Source: Brachionus plicatilis
Lineage: Eukaryota; Rotifera; Eurotatoria; Ploima; Brachionidae
Assembly (NCBI GenBank): GCA_010279815.1
Contig: QEOQ01000508.1
Coordinates: 2,353,013-2,417,012, forward strand
Length of the DNA stretch: 64,000 nucleotides
Reading direction: 5' to 3'
Under the pieces are notes generated by a model. The model did not search any database and was not told the origin of the DNA. It saw only the letters and a list, made by a program, of their open reading frames with translations. This document shows, piece after piece, positions 10,730 through 21,416 of the stretch. The stretch's first letter is position 1, and each line of letters begins with the position of its first letter. The translations under genes and the position numbers were made by a program.

Positions 10730-12725
10730 ATTTTTGTTTTTGTTCTTTTTTACCATTAATGTCAGATCCCTAAATTACCAATTTAATCGTTTATGAATGG
10801 ATTGCGCTTCTAAAATAAAGATAGACCTATTTATTTAAGCAAAGAAAGCCAGTTTCAGAGAATGATTTAACTTGGTTCTTTTTTTTAATCGCAAATTTGA
10901 ATTTAATTATAAATTTATCTATTTTTATTAATTCATTAAAAATTATTTTTAATATTCAATGATATCTTCTATATACTCTCATTTTTGAATTCTTTTGAAA
11001 TAAATTTTAAAATAATGAGAAATTTAGCATAAGTACCACAAAATTGCAATGAAATATTCCAAATTTTTTTTTCTCTAACTATTTAATAAAATTCTTCAAT
11101 TATTTATATAATACAAAAAAAAATAATTAACACTAAATTAATTATAAATCCAATATTTATAACTTATTGACACTATTTCTTAAAAAATAAAACTTTTAAT
11201 AAAACAATGATAACTAATTCAAGACAAATCTTATAAAAAATATATCAAAAAACTTTTATTTTCCCAATAAAAACAAATAAAAATAAATGAGGATAATTAA
11301 AAACATTAATTTTTTCAAAAAACTTATTTTAAATATTTATTTTCTATCTGTTTCGAGCTGATCCCCCTTCATATTGAATAAAAATGAAATAAAAAAAAAG
11401 ATAAAAATATAAAATAACAAATTAAAATAAGTTATGAGTGGTTTTACATGTTCAAGTATTAATAGGTTTTTTAAAAATAAGAGCAAATAAAATAGAAATT
11501 ACAACATTGATTACTTTTTTTTATTTTTTATTCAATTCTATTAAAATAATTTAAAAAATACTTTAATTTTTAAATAATAAGTGCCATTTTTTCAGTTGAA
11601 AATATTGGATTTCTATTTAATTTACTGTTGATTGATTTTTTTTATGTATTATCTTAATAATTGGGAAATTTTTTTAAATATTAGATTTAATATTAGATAA
11701 AATAAAAGGTAAGGGGTATTTCATTAAAATTTTGTGGTAATAATTAATGGCTCCCGTTTTTCAAGGTATCAAACATTTTTGAGACTTGAGACTTTTTGTT
11801 AAAACCAGATTTTCTCATTAACCTTTTAATATCATGCTTAAGCATCCTATATAGATTAATAAATTTTGATTAGTAATAAACATTTTTTAATAATTATAAT
11901 CTTTCTCTTAAATTTTTTCTATTTTAAGTCTGTTTTAGTAATCATGAATTTTTCTTTGTCCAAAGAATGTTGAAATTTTTTAAAATTTTAATAATAAAAT
12001 TAATTAAGGTATTACAGTTGATCCTTAAACTCAATTTCATGTGGTCAGCTACATTATAGCTATTTATTTATTATTATTAATCAAAAATTTTCGAAAAATT
12101 TAAATTTTGTATTTTTTTAACTAAAAAACTCATTTTTTTGCTGTAAGCATTTTGGAACGATTTTACTAAAGTAACGCATTTTAATGTAAGCTAAAATAAT
12201 TTTTCGAAAATTTACATATTCTTATCGACTAATATTCATGTAAGATAACGCAAGCTTACTAAAAATAATATTTTAGTTCGCAAAATTATGTAATTTAGCC
12301 AATTCTTGGCCTTTTATAAAAACACTGTATTAAGCTTTAAAACAAAATAAACGAACTCTCTAAAAAATTATAAAATTTGTAACCAGGATATCAAATGAAT
12401 ATAATTTTTAAAATTTTAGCTATACTCATTATAACTTACAAAATAAAATAATTTTAAAGAAAATTCGCTTCTAACAAAATCTTCAAGCTTTGCATATGCA
12501 TTTTAATTCTACCTTTTTTGTTAAAAAATATCTTTAACTCAAACCTAAAACAAAATTTTGAATTTTAAAATTTAAAATTATAAATTATAAAAATTATGTT
12601 GAAGCAAAATCACTTTGGTGAAAAATCATTAATTTAAATTTTTAGGTATGCCATTTATTTAAAAAAATTAAAAAAACAAACTTTAGTTTTTTGACTCGAT
12701 TGATTTTACTTTTGATATAAAAGCT
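10730..12725. other. AT-rich intergenic sequence, no gene seen
   Basis: Nearly 2 kb of very AT-rich DNA with homopolymer runs. Near 12180-12330 there are GTAAGCTAAAA and ACTGTATT words resembling ends of small elements elsewhere in the window. I see no conserved reading frame or RNA gene. Confidence 0.4.
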
Positions 12726-12733
12726 AAATAGCA

Positions 12734-13768
12734 ATGAACAGACTTCTCTATTTGACTTTATTGTCATTTGGGTTAACCATAACATTTTTTTTTATTAATC
12801 AAAAATATTTTTTTTTAAATACCAGGCCAGCACTCATTGAAAGTCGAATAGAGAATTTAGAAATAAAAACTAGCACTGAAACAACTTTTACTTCAACATC
12901 AGAAAGTACCACAACAACCTCTACACTCAAAACTACCTCACCCGATTATGTGCCATTCTGGGTCAAGCCCCAAAAAGTAAAACCGCTACTGAACCCAAAA
13001 AGCGTCTGCCTAAAGAACCAAGGCGAAAATGTAGATATTTTACTGTACTCTCTTACTCGAATGGACGACTTCAAGACAAGACTTTTAATACGTCAAACTT
13101 GGGCCAACAAAACCACTTTTCCATTTTCAGAACTACTCTTTGTTTTGGGCCAATCTATTAATGAAACCTTAAACCGTTTAGTTTATGAAGAAAATGAAAA
13201 TTATGGCGACATTTACCAAAGTGATTTTATCGACACGTACAAAAACTTGAGCTACAAATCCATAACTGCATGGAGATGGATATCCAAAAATTGCATGAAT
13301 GCCAAACTTATAGTTCGGTCAGATGATGACATGATAGTTAATCTTGAGGCAATACACTCGGACCAGATGAAAAATTTAATACCTCTCTCAAACACTTTTA
13401 CGTGCTTATATTTGGATAGATCATATGCATTGAGAGACAGAAATCACAAGTACTACATGCCAAGGATAGAATTTAATGAGACTTTTTACAAAATTTACTG
13501 CGATGGTCGAGGAACCATTATGAGTCCAGATTTAATTCCAAAGTTGTATAATTATTCCTATGTAAATAATAACTTATGGATTGATGATGCTAATGTTGGA
13601 GCTATTGCGAGCTACTTTAAGCCGAATTTCAAATTCATTGGAAATAAGTATATTGAAAAGTGGCAGATTTCGCATCAGAGGTTTATCTTTAAAAATTACT
13701 ATTTTATCAGGGAAGTTGGCTATCATGATAATCTTATCAACACTTGGAATCAAATTCACAACGCTTAA
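12734..13768 (+). CDS. Type II membrane GT31 (beta-1,3-glycosyltransferase-like) protein
   Basis: 344 codons in one exon. A short cytosolic tail precedes a signal-anchor (residues 4-27), then a serine/threonine-rich stem (about 45-70) and a luminal catalytic domain, so a Golgi enzyme is expected. GT31 landmarks are present in order: IRQTW at 119-123, YGDIYQSDF at 157-165, the DXD metal/nucleotide-sugar motif as D197-D199 in VRSDDDM, YCDGRGTIMS, and IDDANVG at 283-289 in the place of the usual EDV-x-x-G motif. Family members transfer galactose or N-acetylhexosamine in beta-1,3 linkage; donor and acceptor cannot be told from sequence. Several N-x-S/T sites are present. The ATG at 12734 gives a well-formed anchor, and the AATAAA at 13935 is a plausible 3' end. 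Confidence 0.85.
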   Translation: MNRLLYLTLLSFGLTITFFFINQKYFFLNTRPALIESRIENLEIKTSTETTFTSTSESTTTTSTLKTTSPDYVPFWVKPQKVKPLLNPKSVCLKNQGENVDILLYSLTRMDDFKTRLLIRQTWANKTTFPFSELLFVLGQSINETLNRLVYEENENYGDIYQSDFIDTYKNLSYKSITAWRWISKNCMNAKLIVRSDDDMIVNLEAIHSDQMKNLIPLSNTFTCLYLDRSYALRDRNHKYYMPRIEFNETFYKIYCDGRGTIMSPDLIPKLYNYSYVNNNLWIDDANVGAIASYFKPNFKFIGNKYIEKWQISHQRFIFKNYYFIREVGYHDNLINTWNQIHNA

Positions 13769-13934
13769 AATTAAAATTTTTTTTTTTAGGGTCTCTTAGA
13801 ATTTATTTGACACAAAAATTCAATTTGAACTTATTAAAATAAGAAATTTTCTAACTATTTATACTCAAGAATTAAATTCAATATTTAATATTTCTCATTT
13901 AAAAATTATTAATACTTAAAAATTATTTTTTTTT

Positions 13935-13940
13935 AATAAA
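13935..13940 (+). promoter_or_regulatory. Polyadenylation signal of the GT31 gene
   Basis: AATAAA 167 bases after the stop codon, the best candidate before the next element begins. Confidence 0.4.
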
Positions 13941-14239
13941 AAAAATTAAAATTAAAGATCATGATATTTTTTCAATTAGGGGTAAAGTATATTGGCGAGC
14001 CTTTAATGAGAAAAATACACCTTGAAAAGATAATTATACACCAAAAAATTTTCACTTAAAGAAATTATTAAAAAATCAAATTTTAAATTAGGAAAATGAA
14101 CTTTGAATAGAAAAATATTTTTTCAAAGAACTTAATCTTTACTTAATTGAACCAAAAACGAAGAATGATTTGATGATGGGTGATTGGTTTTGATAAAGCA
14201 CAAAAAATTTTCGATTTGCTATAAAGCCAAGTTTAAAAA

Positions 14240-15010
14240 TCCCACATATGCTCTCAAGGGATTTGCCTACAAATGATAAAGAAAGTTTTAAAAACAATGT
14301 CGATGCAAACGAGTTAGAAGTGAACAGTTTGCAAGATGACTTGATAGAGCTATCAAAGTGGTGTCTGAAGTGGTCCATGGAGCTTAACTTAGAGAAACGC
14401 AAAGTTATGCACATAGGCAAAAAAAACCCGAAGAGAGAATGGTAACAGACGGCTTTTGGGGGTCACAAGCTATGAACGCGACTTGGGAGTCATAGTGTCA
14501 AATGATTTGGAATATGAAAAGCAACTTACGTCTGACATCTCACATTTATGCTACGAATCACGACTTACGAGACTCGGCCTCACTAATTTAAAGGAAAGAA
14601 GAAGGCGAGTAGATCTGATCCAATGCTATAAAATAATCAATGGAATCGAATAATTAAATTTAATTGGCAATTGTTTTAAAGATAATCAAAATGCCCGAGA
14701 ACTTCGAAGCACCTCAGACCGTACGAGCATAATAAGGAAAAGCAAAGGTGCCTCCATAAGCACGATTCAACTTCTTCACAAACCGGGGAGCAATAGCGTG
14801 GAACAAACTTCCAAACGACGTAGCAAACAGCCCAAGAGTCAGCAGTTTCAAATCGAGATTGGACCGACACATGAAGAGTAATGACTGGAGAACTTCAATC
14901 TACCAAACATAAAGCACCGTCCGTCATAGTCTGCCTTGAAAATCAGACTCACGTGGGCTCGACTCACGTCACTGAAATCTTTACTACTACTGCTACTACT
15001 TCTACTAACA
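14240..15010 (+). pseudogene. Non-LTR retrotransposon (CR1-like) 3' fragment with TAC-repeat tail
   Basis: Three frames carry successive pieces of the region after the RT active site: LIELSKWCLKWSMELNLEK with KVMHIGKKNP, then ERDLGVIVSNDLEYEKQL, then RRRVDLIQCYKIINGIE, and finally FFTNRGAIAWNKLPNDV with FKSRLDRHM. Frameshifts and stops separate them. The fragment ends in a run of TACTAC-type triplets (about 14983-15005), as does the LINE at 61540-62672, which marks the 3' end of this family. The catalytic YADD region is absent. Confidence 0.8.
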
Positions 15011-15075
15011 AAGTTAAAACTGAGTTAATAAAATTGAAAAAAAATTCAATTTCAGAGGTAATTGAATATTTTAAG

Positions 15076-15347
15076 ACTATTTCAATAAATCAGATAAATC
15101 AAGAGAATTAGCAATTGATGGCACCGGTGATTATGAAATTGCTAATCTTTACATAAAATTGTCAGTCTCAAGTCATGCTTGGTCTCTTCTAACTGACGAT
15201 AAGCAAAAAAATCCTGCCAGAAAATTTTTTAAAATGATTCCACCACCAAAAGATCAAGTTAAAATAAAAAGAAACATAACTTGCCTTTACGAAAATCAGA
15301 AAAAAGAGGCAAAAGATTGCAAAAAAAAAAACTTTCGTCTCATTTAA
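15076..15347 (+). pseudogene. Unrecognised short reading frame
   Basis: An open frame with no ATG at its start reads ELAIDGTGDYEIANLYIK, then SSHAWSLLTDDKQ and ARKFFKMIPPP before a lysine-rich end. Its composition is less biased than the surrounding AT-rich DNA, which suggests a real former coding piece. I do not recognise the family. It sits directly after a LINE fragment and may belong to another element. Confidence 0.25.
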
Positions 15348-15581
15348 GTTTATCATATTTGTAAGTAATTAAATATATAAGACAAAGACTCTATTTTTTA
15401 TTCAATTTATTTTATTTATTTAGTAAAAAAATAACTAGTGAAAGTCATCTGCTTGAAGGTGGAACGCCCTTCTTTCAGCATATAAAAAACGCTAGTTTAT
15501 GTTTTATAGAGTTAATTATCAAAAAGAATAAAAAATTAATATATAATAAAAAGAGTTCTATAGTATTTGAGTAATTACAAT

Positions 15582-15860
15582 TGATTAACTATTTACATTC
15601 ATTAAGTGCATTTGATATAAAATTGATTGTTTTGTACTGCTTAGAATACTGTATTTGTCAATTAATTCTTTGATGTGTGTATTGTGGTTGTAGTTTTTTG
15701 TAAGAAATGAGCTACATAACTTTAGGATTCTTTGATCAATCGGTGTTAAATTAGAAATTGCGTTCATGATCTTTTGGCTTGTGAATTTTGAAACTTTGAA
15801 TATCGACCTGATTGCCCGATTTTGAATTATTTGAATATCGTTTTTTATTTTCTTAGATGC
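15582..15860 (-). pseudogene. Non-LTR retrotransposon C-terminal fragment
   Basis: On the minus strand a frame without stop runs IKNDIQIIQNRAIRSIFKV, then ISNLTPIDQRILKLCSSF to a stop near 15585. The IQNRAIRSI and PIDQR..KL stretches are typical of the region C-terminal to the RT domain in jockey/CR1-like LINEs. The rest of the element is missing. Confidence 0.6.
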
Positions 15861-16320
15861 GATTTTGTTTTATTTTATTCAATTAATAAAACAAAAAATA
15901 CCAAATATTACAATTATAGGTCAGAAAGTTTCGGGTAAACAGAAGGTTGGGGTCTTCTTTATAAATTGTTCTTAAATTTAATTTTTGGGGTTTGTTTTTA
16001 TATTAAAATAGCGGTGTTTTTATAAAAATTAGCGGTGAGAAAAATTATGGGCCTTTTTTTAAAATCAAGTAACCTTTATTAGACAATGATAATTTTTGAT
16101 TTTTCAATGAAAATTTTCTCAAGCAATGTTCGGAGGGTCAAGGAATAGTTGTTCTTAAGCCAATGTGTGAATGACTAAAAGTTTGATGCTCCAAGAAAGA
16201 GTCAGAGAAAAAAATTTTAATTAAAATCATTTAAATTTATTAATAAAAAAAATATATAAATAAAATAATCTCTTTTTTTATTTATAAATAAACTGTGTAT
16301 TTTTCTCATTTAAAAGTGTA
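15861..16320. other. AT-rich sequence up to the duplication edge
   Basis: No gene or clear element. It ends where homology with 25513 onward begins. Confidence 0.4.
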
Positions 16321-17154
16321 ATATTCTCTTTGAAAGTGCATTATTCTTATTGAAATTGTGCTTTCCTCATTCATAGTTCATCGAGAAAATAATGTTTAAC
16401 AAGAAAAAAATTTTTTCAACAAATGTGCATGAAATTTTATCATAATTTTAATTATTTTAAACAAGATTTTTATTTTTTTTAATTAATCTAATTTAATTTT
16501 TCTTCAAATAAACTTTCATTTAAATAGATGTCTAAAAATTATTTATCAATTGATTATTGAGTAAAATAAAATATAAATAAACTAATTACAATCTAAAAAT
16601 CTTCCATTGAAAAATTTAATAAAAATTCAAACTTTAATTAAAAATTTCCAAAAATACAATGTAAATATATTATAAAATAAATCAAATGAATATGAACAAC
16701 TAAAAAATAATAAAACAAAAGTGTGGCTACTAAATTTTATATCTTTTAAATAAAATAAATATTAATATTTTATAAAATTTTAAATATAAATATTTAATCA
16801 ATGTATTTAATGAAAAATTACGAAAATTCATCAACAAAAAAATTCTATGCTAAATTGTCTATAAAATATTTTTTCAATAAAGCATCCATTGGATAATTTA
16901 ATAAAAATTTAATTAAAAATGTCCTAAAATTCAACTAATGTATATTTTGTAAAAAATCAAATTTAAAAAAGTAATCTGACAAAATGATATTTAAAGTTCA
17001 CCTGAACATGATATTCTTTGGATGGTAATACCTAAAAATGAACTATTTTGGATTAAAATAAAGTATCATAAACTATTTGCTTAATTTTATCTGAAGGGCT
17101 ATCAACGAAGCTAAATACGATTTTTAGCTCAAAATGACACTCTAATTTAGAGGA

Positions 17155-17160
17155 TATAAA
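17155..17160 (+). promoter_or_regulatory. TATA box, gene copy A
   Basis: TATAAA within GGATATAAATTT, 86 bases before the ATG, leaving room for a 50-60-base leader. The same sequence precedes copies B and C. Confidence 0.55.
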
Positions 17161-17240
17161 TTTTGATAAATATTCTGATAATTCAACAAATTGAAAGAAA
17201 TAAAATAATATTTTAAAACAAAGTCTAACTAAGCAAAAAA

Positions 17241-18165
17241 ATGTTGAGACTCGTTGCTTTGGTAATTATGGCTGTTGCAGTCCATGGATCAAATTTGTAT
17301 GGTCAACAATATCAAAAAGTTGAAACAGCTTCTTATCCAGAAGTAGAAATGCCTGAATATCCGATGCCAGATAGTTCTTATCAACAAGCCGAAAAGCCAA
17401 GCTACAACAAGATGTCTGAAGCTGCATACCAACCAGCTGAAAAGCCAAGCTACAACAAAATGCATGAATCTACTTATCAAGCAGCCGAAAAGCCAAGTTA
17501 CAACAAAATGCCAGAATATGGTTATCAGCCAGCTCAGAAACCAACTTACCAAAAAATGCCTGAACCAGTATACCAAGCAACTGAAAAGTCATCCTATAAT
17601 CAAATGCCAGAGTATGGCTATCAGCCAGCTCAAAAAGCATACAGCCAAAAAACCTATGCTTCTATGCCATATGCTCCAAAACCACGTAAATATATTTTAC
17701 TTTAAATTGAGAATTTAAAATGTATCTGTTATTAATTATTTTCATTTATTTTAAGCTAAATGTGACGTCTCAATCGATTATACTAGTGTTCCAGGTTCAT
17801 GCACAAAATTCAGAAGATGCTCAAATGGTTACTTGTACATTTTGAGATGCCCACACAACACTGTTTGGGATAACAAGCTCAAGACTTGTGCTAGACCAGA
17901 ACAAGTTCCAGCGCCATGCGGAACTAAAATGAATGGCTATCCAAGTTACAAGAAACAAGCTTATTCAGCACCATCAGCCTACCCCACCTACCAAAAAGAA
18001 GCCTATCCAGCTCCATCTGCTTATTCAGCACCATCAGCCTACCCAGTCGATCAAAAAGATACTTATCCAACTCAAAATACTTATGAACAACCAAAATCAT
18101 ATGGTACTTATGAAGCTACCACTGCTGCTCCAGCTAAATATGAACAAGCTTATCCAACTTATTAA
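17241..18165 (+). CDS. Secreted tyrosine-rich repeat protein with peritrophin-A chitin-binding domain, copy A
   Basis: Two exons: 17241-17685 and 17756-18165. The 70-bp intron is bounded by GTAAAT and TTTTAAG, phase 1, giving 284 residues. A signal peptide (about 1-16, cut after VHG) is followed by six 16-residue repeats (47-142) of the type YQxAEKPSYNKMPE. Next comes one CBM14/peritrophin-A domain with C151, C164, C170, C180, C193 and C203 in the family spacing, then a Y/P/A/S-rich tail with APSAYP repeats ending in tyrosine. Tyrosine makes up 38 of 284 residues by hand count. CBM14 domains bind chitin. The Y/K/P repeats resemble tyrosine-rich structural or adhesive proteins that cross-link through tyrosine, so an extracellular chitin-matrix or attachment protein is inferred. 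Without the intron, exon 1 reads into a stop at 17705 and would lose the chitin-binding domain. Confidence 0.85.
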
Positions 18166-18186
18166 GTGGACATTTTTTTTGATTAG

Positions 18187-18192
18187 AATAAA
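18187..18192 (+). promoter_or_regulatory. Polyadenylation signal, gene copy A
   Basis: AATAAA in TTAGAATAAAATTC, 21 bases after the stop. It is conserved in copies B (27405) and C (34455). Confidence 0.55.
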
Positions 18193-18994
18193 ATTCATCA
18201 AATTAATCTAAGTTTTTCAATTCTTAATTTTTTTTTTTTGAATTACTGTTAAACATCTTCAAGATTTAATCTTCATGAATATTTAACTTCCTTATCGTCA
18301 GAATATCATAAAATTCCAAAAAAAATTTTGTTTTCCGATTTTAAATCTAATTGTACGAGCTGTTTGATTAACAATCAAAAGAGAGAATCTTTTCAATTCT
18401 TTCAATTATTATTAATTTTAATTATTTCAAGATTAATCCACGAGCCCGTGTCTAGGTGTCGTGTTTATTTTATATTAAGTAGTTATTAGCAATTAAAAAT
18501 TTAATTAAATAATTTATTTTTATAAACTAATATAAAATAGATTTTCTTTATTATTCTAATATATTTATATTAATAAACTTTCTGATATCGACACAGATAA
18601 ACAAATAAATAAATAAACATAAAATTTTGGTTGCTAATTTTTATCAAATATTTTCGCAAACAGTATCAGTTGCCCACTAAAGAAACAGATTTAAAAAAGT
18701 CTATGTCATTGCTCAAACCGAAACTTAAAGATCCTAAACGATCTTCAAATTTCCCGAAACATAATTTTTCGTATCATTAAATGGTTTGACCAACACTTTA
18801 AGCACTGTGTCATAAAGTTAAATATTGGCGAAAAAATTTCAGTTGATTTTCAAAATCAAGTGTTAAACTATAATGACAATATATTTTTAAAGAAATTTTC
18901 TTTTCCAAAGTATCAAGATTATCTTGATAATATCAAGAAATGTTGTCAGAATCATAAGAATTAGCTTAAAATTACTATTTAAAAATTATAAAAA

Positions 18995-20020
18995 TAAAAA
19001 AATCAATATCTATCTTTTCCTATGTTTTTTTCAAATCCCAGAACCTCTTCTGCTATTTTACATATAATTTCTAACCATCTTCTCTATTTTTCCAACTCCT
19101 CTTGGTGCTTTTGTTTTTGGAGGCTCTTTCTTAGCTTTGTGCTGTAATCTGTTTTGCGTTTGGGATCAGCTAGACATCTAACATCGTATTTCTTTGCTGC
19201 ATCTCTCTGATAGAATTTACTCAGTTTCAACTTTATCCACGCTCCCTCTAGATAGTGATAACTATATATGTCGGAACCTCTAAATACTTTGTCATTTAGG
19301 AAGTCTTTTATCTCTTATTTATATGATCAAATAAGTTTTCTTATCTGGTAATCGCCATGTCAGTTCGTGAATATTTTTGTGCTGAAAAATTTTCATGAAC
19401 TGACCTAAAAGTTTCACCTAAAAGTAGGTCGTTACTAATACACAGATCTACAAATCATTCACTATTTTTATTTATTTCTCTGCAACTGTGGGTGGCCATG
19501 CATTTCTCAAACCTTTGTTTATCACTCCCAACTTTCGCATTCATGTAGCCCGTAGCTATCATGAGGTAATGTCGAGGCAACTTATCTAAAGTTCTTTGTA
19601 GCTGTTCGTAGAATATAGATTCTTTTTCTTCATTGGCTTCGTTAGTTGCGGCATAGCATTGAATGATGGACGTGTTACAATGCTGCCCTTATAGCCATGT
19701 GCGAATCAGTCTTTCACTTATTAGCTTTCATTCCATCATTGTGTCCTTTGCTTGCTTTGAAAACATTATCATTATGCCGTGTAGTCTTATGTTTTCCGAT
19801 CCAGAATACAGGAAGCTGCATTTACTGTTTTTTATTTGGCCTGGACCTGTTAAGCAACTTTTACATAAACCTAGCACCTCTAAACCTTATTAACCCATGA
19901 CAAGTGCGGCATGAATGTATCTAGATCTTTTGGACATGGTTCTTTCATTCCAAGTTATGACTCTACATCTGTATTTCGCAGTAAATATCCAACTTTTCTG
20001 TATGCAACCTCCCCTTAGTT
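18995..20020 (-). pseudogene. RTE-like LINE endonuclease remnant (in duplication A)
   Basis: Minus-strand pieces match the AP-type endonuclease and linker of RTE-like LINEs (often annotated as craniofacial development protein 2-like). They include ITWNERTMSK near the 5' end, then CNTSIIQCYAATNEANEE with FYEQLQRTLDKLPRHYLMI, then REINKNSE with FVDLCISNDLLLG, and finally LSKFYQRDAAKKYDVRCLAD. Stops and frameshifts are frequent and no RT domain follows. Copy B keeps only the 5' half of this remnant (28069-28530). Confidence 0.75.
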
Positions 20021-20104
20021 TTTCAGTTTTAAGCGTCTTAACTTACGTTGTATCGGCCATTGGAATGTTACAACGACTTTTTTGAGCTTCTTTATTTTTT
20101 CTTG

Positions 20105-20300
20105 ATTTCTTTGTCGAGCTGATGGTCTAATGGTTCGATCAGTCGCTTAAAAAGGTAGGTAAGCAAAAAGTTGAAGTTTCGAATCCTCCTAGAGGGTTTC
20201 AAGAAAGTTTAAAATGGGAAGTTGGTTGTTGAAAAGGATCATTAACACTAAAGGCCTTCTGCAAGCGCATAAGATCCTAAGTATATAAGTTAATTCTAGA
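20105..20300 (+). repeat. Possible tRNA-derived SINE
   Basis: TGGTCTAATGGTTCGATC near 20126 resembles an RNA polymerase III A box, and GTTTCGAATCC near 20183 resembles a B box at suitable distance. A non-tRNA body follows. The T stem does not pair well, so a functional tRNA is unlikely; a tRNA-derived SINE head or decayed tRNA is the best reading. Confidence 0.35.
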
Positions 20301-21416
20301 GAAATCAAGAAATCTTATCTTTTAAAAATAAAATTAGCTTAATATGATACTTAATTCGAAATAAGTTAAATTCAAATTTTGCCTGTGGTATTTAAGCACT
20401 TTTTTCTGACGACTTGTGTATCCAGATTTCTTGTAAATCAACCAAAGAGCTAGGAATAAACCTTAAGATGACTTTTGCCAAATAATCCAATATGCTGGCT
20501 TGGATTTTTCCATTCTTTATAGATTGATAAACTTACTCAAAACCACTACATATTGGTTATTAAATTTTTTCTTTTCATCGTCCAACAACAGTACACTGAA
20601 AAAAAAATAAACGTCTTAGCAATAAAAAAAGCGACTTATAAAATTTTTTCGAGTGAAAAGCGAGTTAATTAAGCAAAGAAAAAAGAGACTTTATTTATAA
20701 AAGTTAAATACACAATAAGCTCTTCTTTTTAAATAACTAATAAGAAGAAAATAAAACTCTCCTGTAATTTTAACGGACAATTTTTATTTTCATAATTATA
20801 ACAGATGTTTTGCAATTTTACATTATTATAATTTCGTTTGAATTCAAGAGTTCAACATTATTTTTCTAAAATTCATATTGTCCTTAATGAATCTTTTTTA
20901 TTTTGACGAGCCGCAAATGGCTTGGATCGTTTCTCCTTTTATTAATCTTAACAGTTTAAACACACAATTGTGTTTTTAAAAAACACTTTCTTTTTAGATT
21001 ACGAAAATTATTATATAAATTGTTCTTTTCAAATCGTTCGAAATTATTGTTATTAATATTAGTTTTCAACATATTTTTAAATTTTTATTCACCTCTAAAT
21101 AGTTTTAATATGATTTAAACTATACAATTTAATGCTTATTTTTTATTTAAAAAATTTTAAAAACGAAACAAATCGTAAATTTGGCAAATATATCTATTTA
21201 AGGTTTCGTGAAATACAGTAGAAATGTTTAAAAGAACATAAAAAATTGAATAACTTTTTTTCTATAAATTAAAAATAAGTATCGTGATTGCGACATGCAT
21301 CAGCTATCTAGGGCTGCAAAATTTTGCAAATTTAGCAGAGATTAGATTTCAATATGTTCTAGCGTAGTGCATTTAGCAGAGAATTTGCACATCATTAGCA
21401 GACTTTGACAGTAGAT

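Larger units (their letters stand above)
16321..20012 (+). repeat. Segmental duplication, copy A
   Basis: Collinear with copy B (25513-28531) from ATATTCTCTTTGAAAGTG onward, through the chitin-binding gene and its 3' flank. A 697-bp part (18852-19548) is missing from B at a clean junction, after which homology resumes to about 20012. Copy C (33154-34690) shares only the core from shortly upstream of the promoter to about 230 bp past the stop. Over the gene, copies A and B look identical by eye. Confidence 0.85.

Noticed and set aside
12716..12723. TATAAAAG as promoter of the GT31 gene
   Set aside because: Only 11 bases before the ATG, too close for a TATA box that places transcription start about 30 bases downstream.
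17266..17576. Antisense and +1 ORFs under the chitin-binding gene (repeated in copies B and C)
   Set aside because: Repeats in the coding strand hold alternative frames open; the spliced plus-strand protein explains the sequence fully.
17833..18165. Separate 110-codon gene starting MYILRCPHNT
   Set aside because: It is exon 2 of the two-exon gene. Splicing at 17685/17756 gives the complete six-cysteine CBM14 domain, whereas this start would lose three cysteines.
20120..20192. Functional tRNA gene
   Set aside because: A- and B-box words are present but the T stem and acceptor stem do not pair properly.
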